From: Sulfitobacter sp. SK011
GTDB lineage: Bacteria; Pseudomonadota; Alphaproteobacteria; Rhodobacterales; Rhodobacteraceae
Reading direction: 5' to 3'
DNA: 64,000 nt
Assembly: GCF_003352065.1 (NCBI RefSeq)
Contig: NZ_CP025803.1
Span: 682,001 to 746,000 of the forward strand
The notes under the pieces are model-generated. The model was given only the letters and a program-made list of their open reading frames with translations, ran no database searches and had not been told where the DNA came from. This document shows positions 26,813 through 36,393 of the stretch, one piece after another. Every line of letters begins with the position of its first letter. Within the stretch, counting starts at the first letter, position 1. The translations under genes and the position numbers were made by a program.

Positions 26813-27751
26813 TTATTTAATGCCGCTGCGCAGGTTGCGCGCCAGCAGGTCCATGACCGCCATGCGCACGGCAACGCCCATCTCGACCTGATCCTGAATA
26901 ACACTTCGGTTGATGTCGTCCGCCAGAGTCCCGTCAATTTCGACCCCGCGATTCATCGGGCCCGGATGCATGACAATGGCGTCTGGTTTTGCATGGCCCA
27001 GCTTTTCTTCATCAAGCCCGTAGCGGTGATAATATTCCCGCTCTGACGGGATAAAACCGCCGTCCATGCGTTCACGTTGCAGGCGCAGCATCATCACCAC
27101 ATCCACATCCCTAAGCCCCTCGGCCATGTTGTCGAAAACCTCGACCCCGAACTGATCAATCTGCGACGGCATAAGCGTGGGCGGCCCAATCAGTCGGATG
27201 CGGTTTTCCATCTTACCCAGCAACATGATGTTGGACCGTGCCACACGGCTGTGCGCGATATCGCCGCAAATCGCGATGCTGAGCCGGTGCAGGCGGCCTT
27301 TGGCGCGGCGAATGGTCAATGCATCCAACAGCGCCTGGGTCGGGTGTTCATGGCGGCCATCCCCGGCGTTGAGCACCGCACAATTCACCTTTTGCGCCAG
27401 AAGGTCGACAGCACCCGATTGCGTATGGCGCACGACCAACAGATCGGGATGCATAGCGTTCAGCGTCATTGCCGTATCAATCAGGGTCTCGCCTTTCTTG
27501 ATCGACGACGCCTGCATGGCCATGTTCATCACATCCGCACCCAGCCGTTTGCCAGCAATCTCAAAACTCGCCTGCGTGCGCGTCGAGTTTTCAAAGAACA
27601 TATTGATCTGTGTCAGCCCCTTAAGCGCATCACCATGCTTTGATGGCTGGCGGTTCAGGTCAGCATAGGTGTCGGCCAGATCAAGGACCGTGGTGATATC
27701 GCTCTGCGACAGTTGTTCGATACCCAAGAGATGGCGGTGGAGGAATGTCAT
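26813..27751 (-). CDS. pyrB: Aspartate carbamoyltransferase catalytic subunit
   Basis: This enzyme condenses carbamoyl phosphate with aspartate in pyrimidine synthesis. It has 312 residues with the carbamoyl phosphate loop [24 protein letters not shown], and the aspartate-domain loop LQRERMDGG. No pyrI regulatory gene is near. The pseudo-dihydroorotase downstream suggests the PyrB-PyrC' dodecamer form seen in pseudomonads. Start chosen at the ATG at 27751 ([11 protein letters not shown]). Confidence 0.95.
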   Translation of the reverse strand: MTFLHRHLLGIEQLSQSDITTVLDLADTYADLNRQPSKHGDALKGLTQINMFFENSTRTQASFEIAGKRLGADVMNMAMQASSIKKGETLIDTAMTLNAMHPDLLVVRHTQSGAVDLLAQKVNCAVLNAGDGRHEHPTQALLDALTIRRAKGRLHRLSIAICGDIAHSRVARSNIMLLGKMENRIRLIGPPTLMPSQIDQFGVEVFDNMAEGLRDVDVVMMLRLQRERMDGGFIPSEREYYHRYGLDEEKLGHAKPDAIVMHPGPMNRGVEIDGTLADDINRSVIQDQVEMGVAVRMAVMDLLARNLRSGIK

Positions 27752-27903
27752 TGCGTGCGCCTTTTCCGTTCGCCGCTTTATAGGCGGCTGCGGTGATGGA
27801 CAGCAAGCGCCGCGCCAAAGGAACTTTGCGCTCTGGGTGAAGATACGGAGCCAATTGGAAGCAGGGGATTTAGGTTCCGCCGCAAGGGGCATAGATTGGA
27901 AGT
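27752..27903. promoter_or_regulatory. Divergent promoter region of pyrB and the uracil-DNA glycosylase gene
   Basis: This 152-base gap lies between two divergent genes and must hold both promoters. A stem-loop is possible: GCGCCAAAG at 27812-27820 pairs with CTTTGCGC at 27824-27831 over a GAA loop, with one bulged C. It could be an operator or part of the pyrB leader. I could not identify -35/-10 elements with confidence. Confidence 0.35.
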
Positions 27904-28680
27904 ATGGAATCGGCAAATACATACTGGGCAGACCGGGCCTTGCTGGAATGGCAGGTCGAACTGGGCGCGACAGAGGCAATCTGTGACGCACCGGTGGACC
28001 GGTATGACGTGCCCGCAGCGGTAGTGAAACCAAAGACAGCGCCCTCTCCGGTCAATTCGATTGATGTATCACCTGAAAAACCCGATGCGGTACAGGTCGC
28101 GACCCAAGCGGCGTCGGCAGCGCAGACCCTTGACGAACTCAGCGCCGCGCTCGGACGGTTTGATCTGTGCGATTTAAAGAAAGGGGCCCGCAATCTGGTA
28201 TTCTCTGACGGTATCGCCGGTGCGCGGGTGATGATCGTGGGCGAGGCACCGGGTCGGGATGAGGATCTTGCCGGTAAACCCTTTGTTGGCAAGGCAGGGC
28301 AATTGCTGGACAAGATGCTGGCTGCGATCGGGCTGGGGCGGGACCGGGCGGATGCCCCTGTTTACATCACCAATGTATTGCCGTGGCGGCCACCGCAAAA
28401 CCGTGACCCCAAACCTGACGAAATCGCGATGATGCGGCCCTTTTTGATGCGGCATATTGAGCTGGCAAAGCCGGAACTGATTGTTATTGTTGGGAACTGG
28501 TCGTGTCAGGCCCTGCTTGGCAAGCGCGGCATCACGCGGCTGCGTGGGCAATGGACACAAGCGGCGGACTTGCCTGCACTGCCAATGTTCCACCCTGCGT
28601 ATTTATTGCGCAACCCTGAGGTCAAGCGCGAAGCCTGGGCGGATTTACTAAGCTTAAAGGCGCGGTTGCGCGATGGTTGA
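27904..28680 (+). CDS. Uracil-DNA glycosylase, family 4-like, lacking Fe-S cysteines
   Basis: This 258-residue base-excision enzyme would remove uracil from DNA. A glycosylase core of about 180 residues follows an Ala/Pro-rich N-terminal stretch of about 75. Motif A is [17 protein letters not shown], the uracil pocket region VYITNVLPW, and motif [10 protein letters not shown]. In family 4 enzymes four cysteines hold a 4Fe-4S cluster. Here only Cys89 is kept; the other sites are Phe, Trp161 and Met177. So it probably folds without the cluster. I think this W-for-C form is widespread in alphaproteobacteria. It overlaps the next gene. Confidence 0.87.
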   Translation: MESANTYWADRALLEWQVELGATEAICDAPVDRYDVPAAVVKPKTAPSPVNSIDVSPEKPDAVQVATQAASAAQTLDELSAALGRFDLCDLKKGARNLVFSDGIAGARVMIVGEAPGRDEDLAGKPFVGKAGQLLDKMLAAIGLGRDRADAPVYITNVLPWRPPQNRDPKPDEIAMMRPFLMRHIELAKPELIVIVGNWSCQALLGKRGITRLRGQWTQAADLPALPMFHPAYLLRNPEVKREAWADLLSLKARLRDG

Positions 28681-29287
28681 TCCGCTTACCCTTGCTGCAT
28701 TTATACCGGTTGCATTGGCGCTGAACCTGACACCGGGGGCGGATATGATGTTTTGTCTGGGGCAGGGGCTGCGCTCTGGACCGCGCGCGGCCATCGCGGC
28801 CAGTGCGGGCATTACACTGGGTGGCATGGTGCAGGTGGCCTTGGCGGGGCTCGGTCTTGGCGCACTTGTGGCGGCTCTGCCTTGGGCCTTTGATGTGATC
28901 CGCTGGGTCGGTGTTGCCTATCTGCTGTATCTGGCGGTTCAGGCATGGCGCTCCTCCCGTGCAGCAGCGCGAGAAGGGCAGGGAATGAGTGTCACCCGTG
29001 CCTTTGGAACTGGGTTCGTTGTGAACCTGACAAACCCCAAAGTGATCTTGTTTGTATTGGCCTTTGTGCCACAATTTGTCGTACCAGAGGCGGGGAGCGT
29101 TCTGGTTCAATTCCTGATTTTTGGCGCGGTTCTGGGCGTCGGCGGGTTTGTCATTAACGGGGCTGTTGGTGTTTTCGCCAGCGGCATTGGCAGGCGCATG
29201 GCACGCGGTGGCAGGGCCCTTGGCTGGATCACAAGTGGGATATTTGTGGCCCTCGCGGCGCGATTGGCAGTATTGGAGCGAACATGA
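28673..29287 (+). CDS. LysE/RhtB family amino-acid exporter
   Basis: This 204-residue inner-membrane exporter has ALNLTPGADMMFCLGQ near its N-terminus (the TPGA version of the family motif), NLTNPKVILFVLAFVPQFV in the middle and about six helices. It overlaps the glycosylase gene by eight bases and the moaB start by four. Substrate unknown; it belongs to the RhtB/ThrE-like branch by overall look. Confidence 0.91.
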   Translation: MVDPLTLAAFIPVALALNLTPGADMMFCLGQGLRSGPRAAIAASAGITLGGMVQVALAGLGLGALVAALPWAFDVIRWVGVAYLLYLAVQAWRSSRAAAREGQGMSVTRAFGTGFVVNLTNPKVILFVLAFVPQFVVPEAGSVLVQFLIFGAVLGVGGFVINGAVGVFASGIGRRMARGGRALGWITSGIFVALAARLAVLERT

Positions 29288-29826
29288 GCACCTTGGATAC
29301 AAGCAAGGAATTTATTCCTGTCCGCATTGCGATTCTGACAGTCTCAGATACTCGAGAGGCGTCGGATGATCGCTCAGGCGATGTTCTTGCACAACGGATT
29401 GAGAGCGCCGGACATGTTGTGGCCGCGCGCCATATTCTGCGCGATGAAAGGGCATTGATTGCAGATCAGCTGCGCAGCTGGTGCGATGATGCGGCGATTG
29501 ACGTTGTAATCAGCACGGGCGGCACCGGATTGACGGGCCGCGACGTGACGGTTGAGGCGCACAGGGATGTCTATGAAAAAGAGATTGAGGCATTCGGAAC
29601 TGTCTTTACCATCGTGTCGATGGAAAAAATTGGCACCTCAGCGGTCCAAAGCCGTGCCACGGGTGGGGTGTCAAATGGGACCTATCTTTTTGCCCTGCCG
29701 GGCAGTCCGGGGGCGTGCAAGGACGCGTGGGACGCGATCTTGGAAAAGCAGTTGGATTATCGGCATCGGCCCTGCAACTTTGTCGAGATTATGCCACGCC
29801 TGGATGAACATCATCGACGCAAGTGA
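29284..29826 (+). CDS. moaB: Molybdenum cofactor biosynthesis protein B
   Basis: This 180-residue MogA/MoaB-fold protein binds molybdopterin and, in MogA-type enzymes, adenylates it. Motifs IRIAILTVSDTR-like (RIAILTVSDTREASDD), STGGTGLTGRDVT and LPGSPGACKDAWDAIL are present. MoaB and MogA cannot be told apart safely without an alignment. The short RHRPCNFVEIMPRL tail is usual for MoaB. It stands apart from moaDE and from the mob/moeA operon, coupled here to an exporter gene. Confidence 0.92.
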   Translation: MSTLDTSKEFIPVRIAILTVSDTREASDDRSGDVLAQRIESAGHVVAARHILRDERALIADQLRSWCDDAAIDVVISTGGTGLTGRDVTVEAHRDVYEKEIEAFGTVFTIVSMEKIGTSAVQSRATGGVSNGTYLFALPGSPGACKDAWDAILEKQLDYRHRPCNFVEIMPRLDEHHRRK

Positions 29827-29997
29827 CCCAAACGCTGGCCCAAAAGGGCGGCAATCCGATGGGATTGGATGGCCTGAGGACATAAAATCGACGGAATACC
29901 TGTTTAGTTTCGTATCATAATAGTGACTTGGTATTTTTTTGGTGTCCGCTAGATTACCATCTGCACGTCGCTTTCTTGGCTTAATGATCGGAAGAAG
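29827..29997 (+). promoter_or_regulatory. Upstream region of the RND efflux operon
   Basis: This 171-base gap has a short GCCC-AAAA-GGGC stem just after moaB, too weak for a sure terminator. An AT-rich part follows around 29905-29945, with CATAAT at 29915-29920 as a possible -10. It probably holds the promoter for the efflux operon, but I see no operator for a local regulator; none is encoded next door. Confidence 0.35.
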
Positions 29998-31452
29998 ATG
30001 CGTTTTCTGCGACAAAGTATGATTGGTTTGTTTTTGGCCGCAGTCTCATTGGGGCTGCTGGTCTTTGCCGGCTATCTGATCAGTGGGGCGGTGCAGGATC
30101 GCATTTCAGACGAAACAGTGACCCCTCCTGCGCGCGAACGCGTCTTTGCAGTCAATGTGCGTGTCGCTGTCGCGGAAGACGTGGTGCCCATTCTTGAAAC
30201 ATTTGGCGAAGTGAAAAGCCGCAGACTATTGGAGTTGCGGGCCAGCGGTGGTGGCGAAATCATTGAAATTGCAGATGATTTTGAGGATGGCGGTAAGGTG
30301 CGCGCAGGACAGGTCTTGGTGCGTCTGGACCCGGCTGACATGCAATCCTCCGTTGACCGGGCCGCCAGCGATGTTGCCGACGCCGAGGCCGAAGGTAGGG
30401 ATGCCGCGCGCGCCCTTGAACTGGCCCGCGACGAACTCATCGCTGCCGAAGAACAGGCGCAACTGCGCGCGCGCGCGTTTCAACGTCAAAGCGATCTGGC
30501 CGAACGTGGGGTGGGCACAGCGATTGCAACCGAAACGGCGGAACTTGCGGCGTCTGCGGCGCGACAGGCCGTATTGTCGCGCCGCCAGGCAGCCATTCAG
30601 GCTGAGGCGCGGATCGATCAGGCTGCGACCCAACTGACGCGCGCCCGTATCGCATATGCCGAAGCAGAACGGCGCATGGATGACACGACGATCACCGCCC
30701 CCTTTGACGGCACTTTGTCCGCGACAAATGTGGTGGTTGGGCGTTTGGTTACCGGCAATGAGCGGCTGGCGGAACTGATTGATCCAGATGATCTTGAGGT
30801 GTCGTTCCGTGTGTCCACCGCACAATATGCGCGGTTGCTGGATGAAAACGGCGCGATTGTGCAGGCCGATGTTACCGCAATTCTGGATGTGGTCGGCATT
30901 GACCTTAGGGCCAGTGGCAAGATCACAAGAACAAGTGCGGCGGCGGGTGAAGGCGCGACAGGGCGGCTGATCTTTGCAGCATTGAATGACGCAGCGGGCT
31001 TTAAACCCGGCGATTTTGTCACAGTCCAGGTCCGCGAGCCGCTGTTGCAGGAGGTGGTGCGATTGCCAGCCGCCGCCGTGGATGCGCAGGGGCAAGTGTT
31101 GGTTCTGGGCGAAGACAACCGCCTGGAAAGCGCTGACGTAGAGGTATTGCGCAGGCAGGGCGACGATGTATTGGTGCGTGGCCCGATTGTAGATCGAGAA
31201 GTGATTGAGGCACGCTCACCGCTGTTGGGTGCCGGCATCCTGGTCAAACCTTTGCGTTCGGATGGGGCACCCGTCCCAGAGGCACCGGAAATGGTTGAGC
31301 TGACGCAAGAGCGCCGCGCCAAGCTGATGGCATTTGTCGAAAACAACAAACGCATGCCGAAAGAGGCCAAGGAGCGGGTCCTGGCACAGCTCTCAAAACC
31401 ACAGGTTTCTGCCAAAACAATTGCGCGGATCGAAAGCCGGATGGGGGGATAA
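29998..31452 (+). CDS. RND efflux periplasmic adaptor (membrane fusion protein)
   Basis: This 484-residue HlyD/AcrA-family adaptor has one N-terminal membrane anchor (LFLAAVSLGLLVFAGYLI). A barrel-sandwich hybrid half (GGGEIIEIADDFEDGGKVRAG) is followed by a long alpha hairpin rich in Ala, Glu and Arg (about residues 110-215), and the second hybrid half (TITAPFDGTLSATNVVVGRLV). A C-terminal extension of about 60 residues, charged and helical, is longer than in AcrA. It links the inner-membrane pump to an outer-membrane channel not encoded here. Confidence 0.92.
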   Translation: MRFLRQSMIGLFLAAVSLGLLVFAGYLISGAVQDRISDETVTPPARERVFAVNVRVAVAEDVVPILETFGEVKSRRLLELRASGGGEIIEIADDFEDGGKVRAGQVLVRLDPADMQSSVDRAASDVADAEAEGRDAARALELARDELIAAEEQAQLRARAFQRQSDLAERGVGTAIATETAELAASAARQAVLSRRQAAIQAEARIDQAATQLTRARIAYAEAERRMDDTTITAPFDGTLSATNVVVGRLVTGNERLAELIDPDDLEVSFRVSTAQYARLLDENGAIVQADVTAILDVVGIDLRASGKITRTSAAAGEGATGRLIFAALNDAAGFKPGDFVTVQVREPLLQEVVRLPAAAVDAQGQVLVLGEDNRLESADVEVLRRQGDDVLVRGPIVDREVIEARSPLLGAGILVKPLRSDGAPVPEAPEMVELTQERRAKLMAFVENNKRMPKEAKERVLAQLSKPQVSAKTIARIESRMGG

Positions 31453-31455
31453 GCG

Positions 31456-34400
31456 ATGGCGCGTCCTATTCCCAAATCAGCCGGAGGATTGCTGTCCTAT
31501 TTTACCCGGCACCGGACCGTGGCGAACTTGCTGCTGGTGGTGTTGCTGGTGGCCGGGCTGGCCGCTGCGCCAAACATGCGCGCGCAATTCTTTCCGGATG
31601 TGATCATCGACAATGTTACTGTCGAAACAACGTGGTCTGGCGCTGGCGCTGAAGATGTAGACGCTGCAATTGTGCAGGTTCTGGAACCGGTGTTACTGGC
31701 AATCGAAGGGGTTGAAAGCACGAGCAGCACGTCGCGCGAAGGGCGCGGCGTGGTGGTGCTTGATTTTGAACCGTCTTGGGATATGGCACGTGCTGCTGCT
31801 GATGTGCAAACGGCCGTGGACGCTGTCACAACCTTGCCTGAAGACGCTGAAGAGCCTTATGTGCGGCGCGGTGCATGGCGAGACCGGGTAACAGATGTGG
31901 TTATCACCGGGCCGATTGCACCCGCACAATTGGGCCGCTTTGCAGATGAATTTGTGACGCGGCTTTTTGCGGTCGGTGTGACGCGGACCACAATCCAAGG
32001 GGTCGCCTCACCTGAAACTCTGGTCGAAGTGCCATCCGCAAAATTGATCGCGTATGACATAAGCATGGCCGATATCGCTGGTGCCATTGCGGCGGAAGTT
32101 GATGCCGATCCGGCCGGCGATGTGGCAGGGGCCAATGCACGGGTACGCACCGGGACCGCCAAACGAAGTGCAACCCAAATTGAGGGTATTGTTCTGCGTT
32201 CAAATCCGGATGGGTCCAAATTGACCATCGCGGATGTTGCGCAGGTTCTCACCCAAAGCGTTGATCGCAAACGAAGCTTTTTTGTGGGTGCCAACCCGGC
32301 AATGTCGGTGCGCATAGACCGATCAGATGGCGGTGACGCGATCGCGATTCAGGAAAAAGTCGAGAAGGTCGCGGGTGAATTGGCGGCAAGCTTGCCTGCC
32401 TCGGTATCGGTTGAATTGATCCGCACGCGGGCCGCCGCGATTACCGGGCGACTGGATCTGTTGATTGACAATGGCCTCATGGGATTGGGGTTGGTTGTGA
32501 CATTGCTGTTCTTGTTCCTGAACGCCCGCACGGCCTTCTGGGTCGCCGCAGGTATACCGGTGTCGATGGCGGCGGCAATTGCGTTGATGTATGCGGGCGG
32601 GATCACCATCAATATGATCTCGCTTTTTGGGCTGATCATCACGCTGGGCATCGTGGTTGATGATGCGATTGTGGTGGGCGAACACGCCGACCATCGCTTT
32701 AAAGTCCTCGGCGAAAGCGCGATGGAGGCGGCGGAAAATGCGGCCCGTCGAATGGCCAAGCCGGTTTTTGCGGCCACGCTGACCACCATCATCGCCTTTT
32801 TTGGGCTGATTGCTGTTGGGGGGCGGTTTGGCGATCTGATCAAGGACATCCCTTTTACGGTGATTGCGGTGCTGGCCGCATCTTTGGTCGAATGTTTCCT
32901 GATCTTGCCCAACCACATGGCCCACGCGATGCGCGCGGCGCGGGCGGAACATTGGTACGACCTGCCGAGCCGTGTGGTGAACCGTGGCTTTGTCTGGGCG
33001 CGCGAAAAACTGTTCCGACCATTTATGGCGGGTGTGATCATGGCGCGGTATGTGGTGCTGGCAGGCGTCGTCGTGGTGCTGGCCAGCCAAGTGGCGTTGT
33101 TTATCCGTGGCGATGTGCAGTGGCGCTTTTTCAACGCGCCAGAGCGGGCTTCTGTCACTGGCAATTTCGCGATGGTCGAAGGGGCAAGCCGCGCCGATAC
33201 GCTTGAGATGATGCGCGAAATGCAGCGTGCGACCGAAGAGTTGGGCGCAGAATATGCCGAACGCTATGGCACCAATCCGCTTGATTACGTGATGGCGCAG
33301 GTTGGCGGCACTACGGGCCGGGGGTTGGCAGGTGCGGACACCAAAGATCCGGATTTGCTGGGCGGGATTTCGATTGAACTGATCGACGCCGATCTGCGCC
33401 CCTATTCCAGTTTTGCGTTTGTTGGGGAGTTGCAGGATCGGGTGGTAAATCATCCGCTGGCCGAAACGGTCAGCTTTCGGCGCTGGCATTCCGGGCCGGG
33501 CGGTGATGCGCTCGATGTTCAGTTCTACGGTGCAGACACAGATACGCTGAAAGCTGCATCTGAGGATCTGCAGGCTGCAATGCGCCAATACCCAGAGGTC
33601 AGTGCAATTCAGGATAATCTGGCCTATGACAAAGAGGAATTGATCCTCGATTTGACCGCACAGGGTCAGGCGCTGGGCTTCACCATCGACGCGCTGGGCC
33701 GCGCCTTGCGCAATCGTCTGGGCGGGATTGAGGCCGCAACGTACCCCGACGGGCCACGATCGGCAGCCATCCGTGTTGAATTGCCAGAGGGCGAATTGAC
33801 AGCGGATTTTCTGGATCGAAGCCAGATGCGCACGCCAGATGGTATTTATGTGCCGCTGGCCGATATTGTGAGTGTGACACGCCGCACGGGTTTTAGCACA
33901 GTCAGACGAGAAAACGGCATTCGGCTGATTTCAGTCACAGGCGACATATCCGAAGACGATCCGGCGCGTGCAACGGAAATCACCCGAGCGCTGGCCGACG
34001 ATATTCTGCCCCGCATTGCATCGGAACGTCAGGTCGAATTCCGCCTTGCAGGACTGAGCGAGCAGGAAGACCAATTTCTGAACGATGCGCTGACCGGGTT
34101 GATCCTGTGTCTAACTGGGATTTTTCTGGTGTTGGCCTGGGTCTTTGGGTCGTGGACCCGCCCTATGGTCGTGATGGCCATCATCCCATTTGGGTTGGTC
34201 GGCACGATTTACGGCCACGCCCTTTGGGATGTTCCGTTGAGCATGTTCACGGTAGTTGGCCTTTTGGGCATGACCGGGATCATCATTAACGACTCTATTG
34301 TCCTCGTGACGACGATTGACGAACACGCTGAAACGCGCGGATTGGTCCCATCAATCATTGATGGGGCAGCCGATCGGTTGCGGCCTGTTATGCTGACCAC

Positions 34401-34866
34401 CATGACAACTGTGCTGGGGATGGCACCGCTCCTTTATGAGCAAAGCCAGCAGGCGCAATTTCTCAAACCGACGGTGATCACGTTGGTATATGGCCTGGGG
34501 TTTGGCATGTTTTTGGTGCTATTGGTGGTGCCCGCGCTGATCGCTGCACAACATGATATCGCCCGCCAAATTGCCGCCATGCGGCGCGGTGTTCGCGCGC
34601 CTGTTGGCGGCTTGCGCTGGGGGATGTCGGCGCTGTGGGCCGTGATCATCGGCTGGGGCGCACTGACCCTTGGCTGGGCGATCTGGCAGGGACAGATTTA
34701 TCCCGGACTGGCACAGCTCTTACCGACATTTGCCGACCTGTCGGCACTCACAGAAGCCTTGATCCTGTTCGTCATCGGTGCGGCTTTGGTTGCTTTGTTG
34801 GGCTATCTGATCGGGGCACTGGCATTTGCCATGCAGCGCCGAGCAGGCTCAAATCCGGCACCTTAA
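31456..34866 (+). CDS. RND efflux transporter permease
   Basis: This 1136-residue proton-driven inner-membrane pump has twelve helices in two halves and two large periplasmic loops. The second half of the TM4 area has GIVVDDAIVVGEHADH with the proton-relay Asp pair. FGLIITLGI, NMISLFGL and GMTGIIINDSIVLV are family signatures. The long C-terminal tail has three more hydrophobic segments beyond the usual end. It starts three bases after the adaptor stop. Substrates are unknown, and the branch resembles the MexK/HAE1 group only loosely. Confidence 0.93.
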   Translation: MARPIPKSAGGLLSYFTRHRTVANLLLVVLLVAGLAAAPNMRAQFFPDVIIDNVTVETTWSGAGAEDVDAAIVQVLEPVLLAIEGVESTSSTSREGRGVVVLDFEPSWDMARAAADVQTAVDAVTTLPEDAEEPYVRRGAWRDRVTDVVITGPIAPAQLGRFADEFVTRLFAVGVTRTTIQGVASPETLVEVPSAKLIAYDISMADIAGAIAAEVDADPAGDVAGANARVRTGTAKRSATQIEGIVLRSNPDGSKLTIADVAQVLTQSVDRKRSFFVGANPAMSVRIDRSDGGDAIAIQEKVEKVAGELAASLPASVSVELIRTRAAAITGRLDLLIDNGLMGLGLVVTLLFLFLNARTAFWVAAGIPVSMAAAIALMYAGGITINMISLFGLIITLGIVVDDAIVVGEHADHRFKVLGESAMEAAENAARRMAKPVFAATLTTIIAFFGLIAVGGRFGDLIKDIPFTVIAVLAASLVECFLILPNHMAHAMRAARAEHWYDLPSRVVNRGFVWAREKLFRPFMAGVIMARYVVLAGVVVVLASQVALFIRGDVQWRFFNAPERASVTGNFAMVEGASRADTLEMMREMQRATEELGAEYAERYGTNPLDYVMAQVGGTTGRGLAGADTKDPDLLGGISIELIDADLRPYSSFAFVGELQDRVVNHPLAETVSFRRWHSGPGGDALDVQFYGADTDTLKAASEDLQAAMRQYPEVSAIQDNLAYDKEELILDLTAQGQALGFTIDALGRALRNRLGGIEAATYPDGPRSAAIRVELPEGELTADFLDRSQMRTPDGIYVPLADIVSVTRRTGFSTVRRENGIRLISVTGDISEDDPARATEITRALADDILPRIASERQVEFRLAGLSEQEDQFLNDALTGLILCLTGIFLVLAWVFGSWTRPMVVMAIIPFGLVGTIYGHALWDVPLSMFTVVGLLGMTGIIINDSIVLVTTIDEHAETRGLVPSIIDGAADRLRPVMLTTMTTVLGMAPLLYEQSQQAQFLKPTVITLVYGLGFGMFLVLLVVPALIAAQHDIARQIAAMRRGVRAPVGGLRWGMSALWAVIIGWGALTLGWAIWQGQIYPGLAQLLPTFADLSALTEALILFVIGAALVALLGYLIGALAFAMQRRAGSNPAP

Positions 34867-35669
34867 CCGGGGGTGCACCCTTGAATTTCAACCGCATGTT
34901 TTTCCCCCAGCACGGTGATAAGAATGGCTGAGCGGTCAATGGCCAACGCCCCGCCATTGGTTGATGACAGGTCCCCTATGGCGGTCAGATGCCTGCCATT
35001 GCGGCTGCTGTCTGTTTCACTCATCCACATATTGGGCTGACCCGGTTCGATCACAACAACCTCGCGTCCGCCCGCCGAAGGGACGTTCAGCCGGGTTTCG
35101 ATCTCCAATCCATTGGCCGTCGGCCGCAGGGAACAGGTCGCTGATTTTACGCCCGCTTCTGAAGCGGAATAAGCGCGGGCAGCAAGAGCAGCGGCAATCG
35201 AGGGTGTCGGGTTGCGACTTGTAGTGTCCAAAGTCGCGCGCAACGACAACTGCTGCGGCACGCAAATATCGCTGCACACGCCGATGTCGAGGTCGGCATG
35301 CAATGTGACCGGCTTGCCGGAACTGCGGGGCGCAATGGTGATCGGCAAAATCAGTTCATTTGCATACCCAATCGTGCGCACGCCACCTGTGCGAAACACA
35401 CTTGGCGCGGGCCATGTGATGCCGACACCACCCAGGTTGGATGACCCGGACCAGTCAAAGTGTGGCGGAATCCCGTTGTCCCCGGGGCTGCGCCAATAGG
35501 TTTTCCACCCCGGTGCCAGCGTCAGTTTTATGGCGGCCACGCGGGTGCCGTCGGCCTGCTGCCATCCGGTCAGAATTTCACCGGTGACAGGGGCACCACT
35601 CTGGGCTTGTGCTGTCGCAGGAACGGCAAGCAGTCCGAGGAACAAGGCGCTGATCAATGATTTCATCAT
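34863..35669 (-). CDS. Periplasmic DsbD-like N-terminal domain protein
   Basis: This 268-residue secreted protein has a signal peptide ([20 protein letters not shown]). The mature part matches the DsbD alpha (DsbC-binding) domain type: [20 protein letters not shown], then [14 protein letters not shown] with a Cys-x3-Cys pair. Other cysteines lie near SATCSL and the C-terminus IQGCTPG. It has no membrane helices, so it would need electrons from another protein such as CcdA. A role in copper or cytochrome c handling is possible. Its stop overlaps the RND stop. Confidence 0.85.
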   Translation of the reverse strand: MMKSLISALFLGLLAVPATAQAQSGAPVTGEILTGWQQADGTRVAAIKLTLAPGWKTYWRSPGDNGIPPHFDWSGSSNLGGVGITWPAPSVFRTGGVRTIGYANELILPITIAPRSSGKPVTLHADLDIGVCSDICVPQQLSLRATLDTTSRNPTPSIAAALAARAYSASEAGVKSATCSLRPTANGLEIETRLNVPSAGGREVVVIEPGQPNMWMSETDSSRNGRHLTAIGDLSSTNGGALAIDRSAILITVLGEKHAVEIQGCTPG

Positions 35670-35814
35670 ATTTCATAAATGCGTCAATCCAACCCGGCTG
35701 CCAAGTCACGTTTGTATCATCCATGTTTCGCCGATGACGGGGCTTGGCCCTTGTCACGACCAAAGTCAGCCTCCATGTTCAAAGATAAGCAGAAGACGAG
35801 AGAGCACCCTTGGC

Positions 35815-36384
35815 ATGACCTCGACCACTTTGAACCTGACCGGAAAACTGCTGGTGGCGATGCCCGGCATGGGCGACCCGCGCTTTGCCCACGCGGTGAT
35901 TTTTGTGACGGCCCATTCCGACGACGGGGCGATGGGATTGATGGTAAACAAACCTGCGCCAGACCTGAAGTTGTCGGATGTTTTGGACAAACTGGTCGAA
36001 GGAACGGCTTCTGTCGACGGCTCTCTGGGGGTGCGTATTGGCGGGCCGGTTGAGACGGGTCGCGGATTTGTCCTGCATTCGGGGGAGTATCGCTCCGCCA
36101 TCGAAACGCTTGTGATTGATGATGATTTTGCGCTTACGGCGACCCTCGATGTGCTGGAAGATATCGCCGGAAACAAGGGGCCCAAAAAGGCATTGCTGAT
36201 GTTGGGCTATGCCGGCTGGGGACCTAAGCAGCTTGAGGCTGAGATCGCCCAAAACGGCTGGCTGACCTGCGACGCAGAAACAGGATTGGTGTTCGACCTG
36301 CCGGACGCCAAGAAATGGAGCGCTGCGTTGCAGTCGATCGGGGTCGATCCCTTGGGATTATCGGCGGCGGCCGGGCGGGCGTAA
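35815..36384 (+). CDS. YqgE/AlgH family protein (UPF0301)
   Basis: This 189-residue cytoplasmic protein has the family motifs [31 protein letters not shown], and [15 protein letters not shown], followed by [15 protein letters not shown]. Pseudomonas AlgH was first tied to alginate regulation, but the molecular role of the family is still unclear. I chose the ATG at 35815 ([11 protein letters not shown]) because the family begins there; the longer frame runs into the previous gene antisense. Confidence 0.93.
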   Translation: MTSTTLNLTGKLLVAMPGMGDPRFAHAVIFVTAHSDDGAMGLMVNKPAPDLKLSDVLDKLVEGTASVDGSLGVRIGGPVETGRGFVLHSGEYRSAIETLVIDDDFALTATLDVLEDIAGNKGPKKALLMLGYAGWGPKQLEAEIAQNGWLTCDAETGLVFDLPDAKKWSAALQSIGVDPLGLSAAAGRA

Positions 36385-36393
36385 ATCAGGCGA

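Noticed and set aside
32323..33588. A 421-residue minus-strand frame across the RND pump gene
   Set aside because: It mirrors the codons of the RND permease, is rich in His, Arg and Gln without domains, and the pump on the plus strand is certain.
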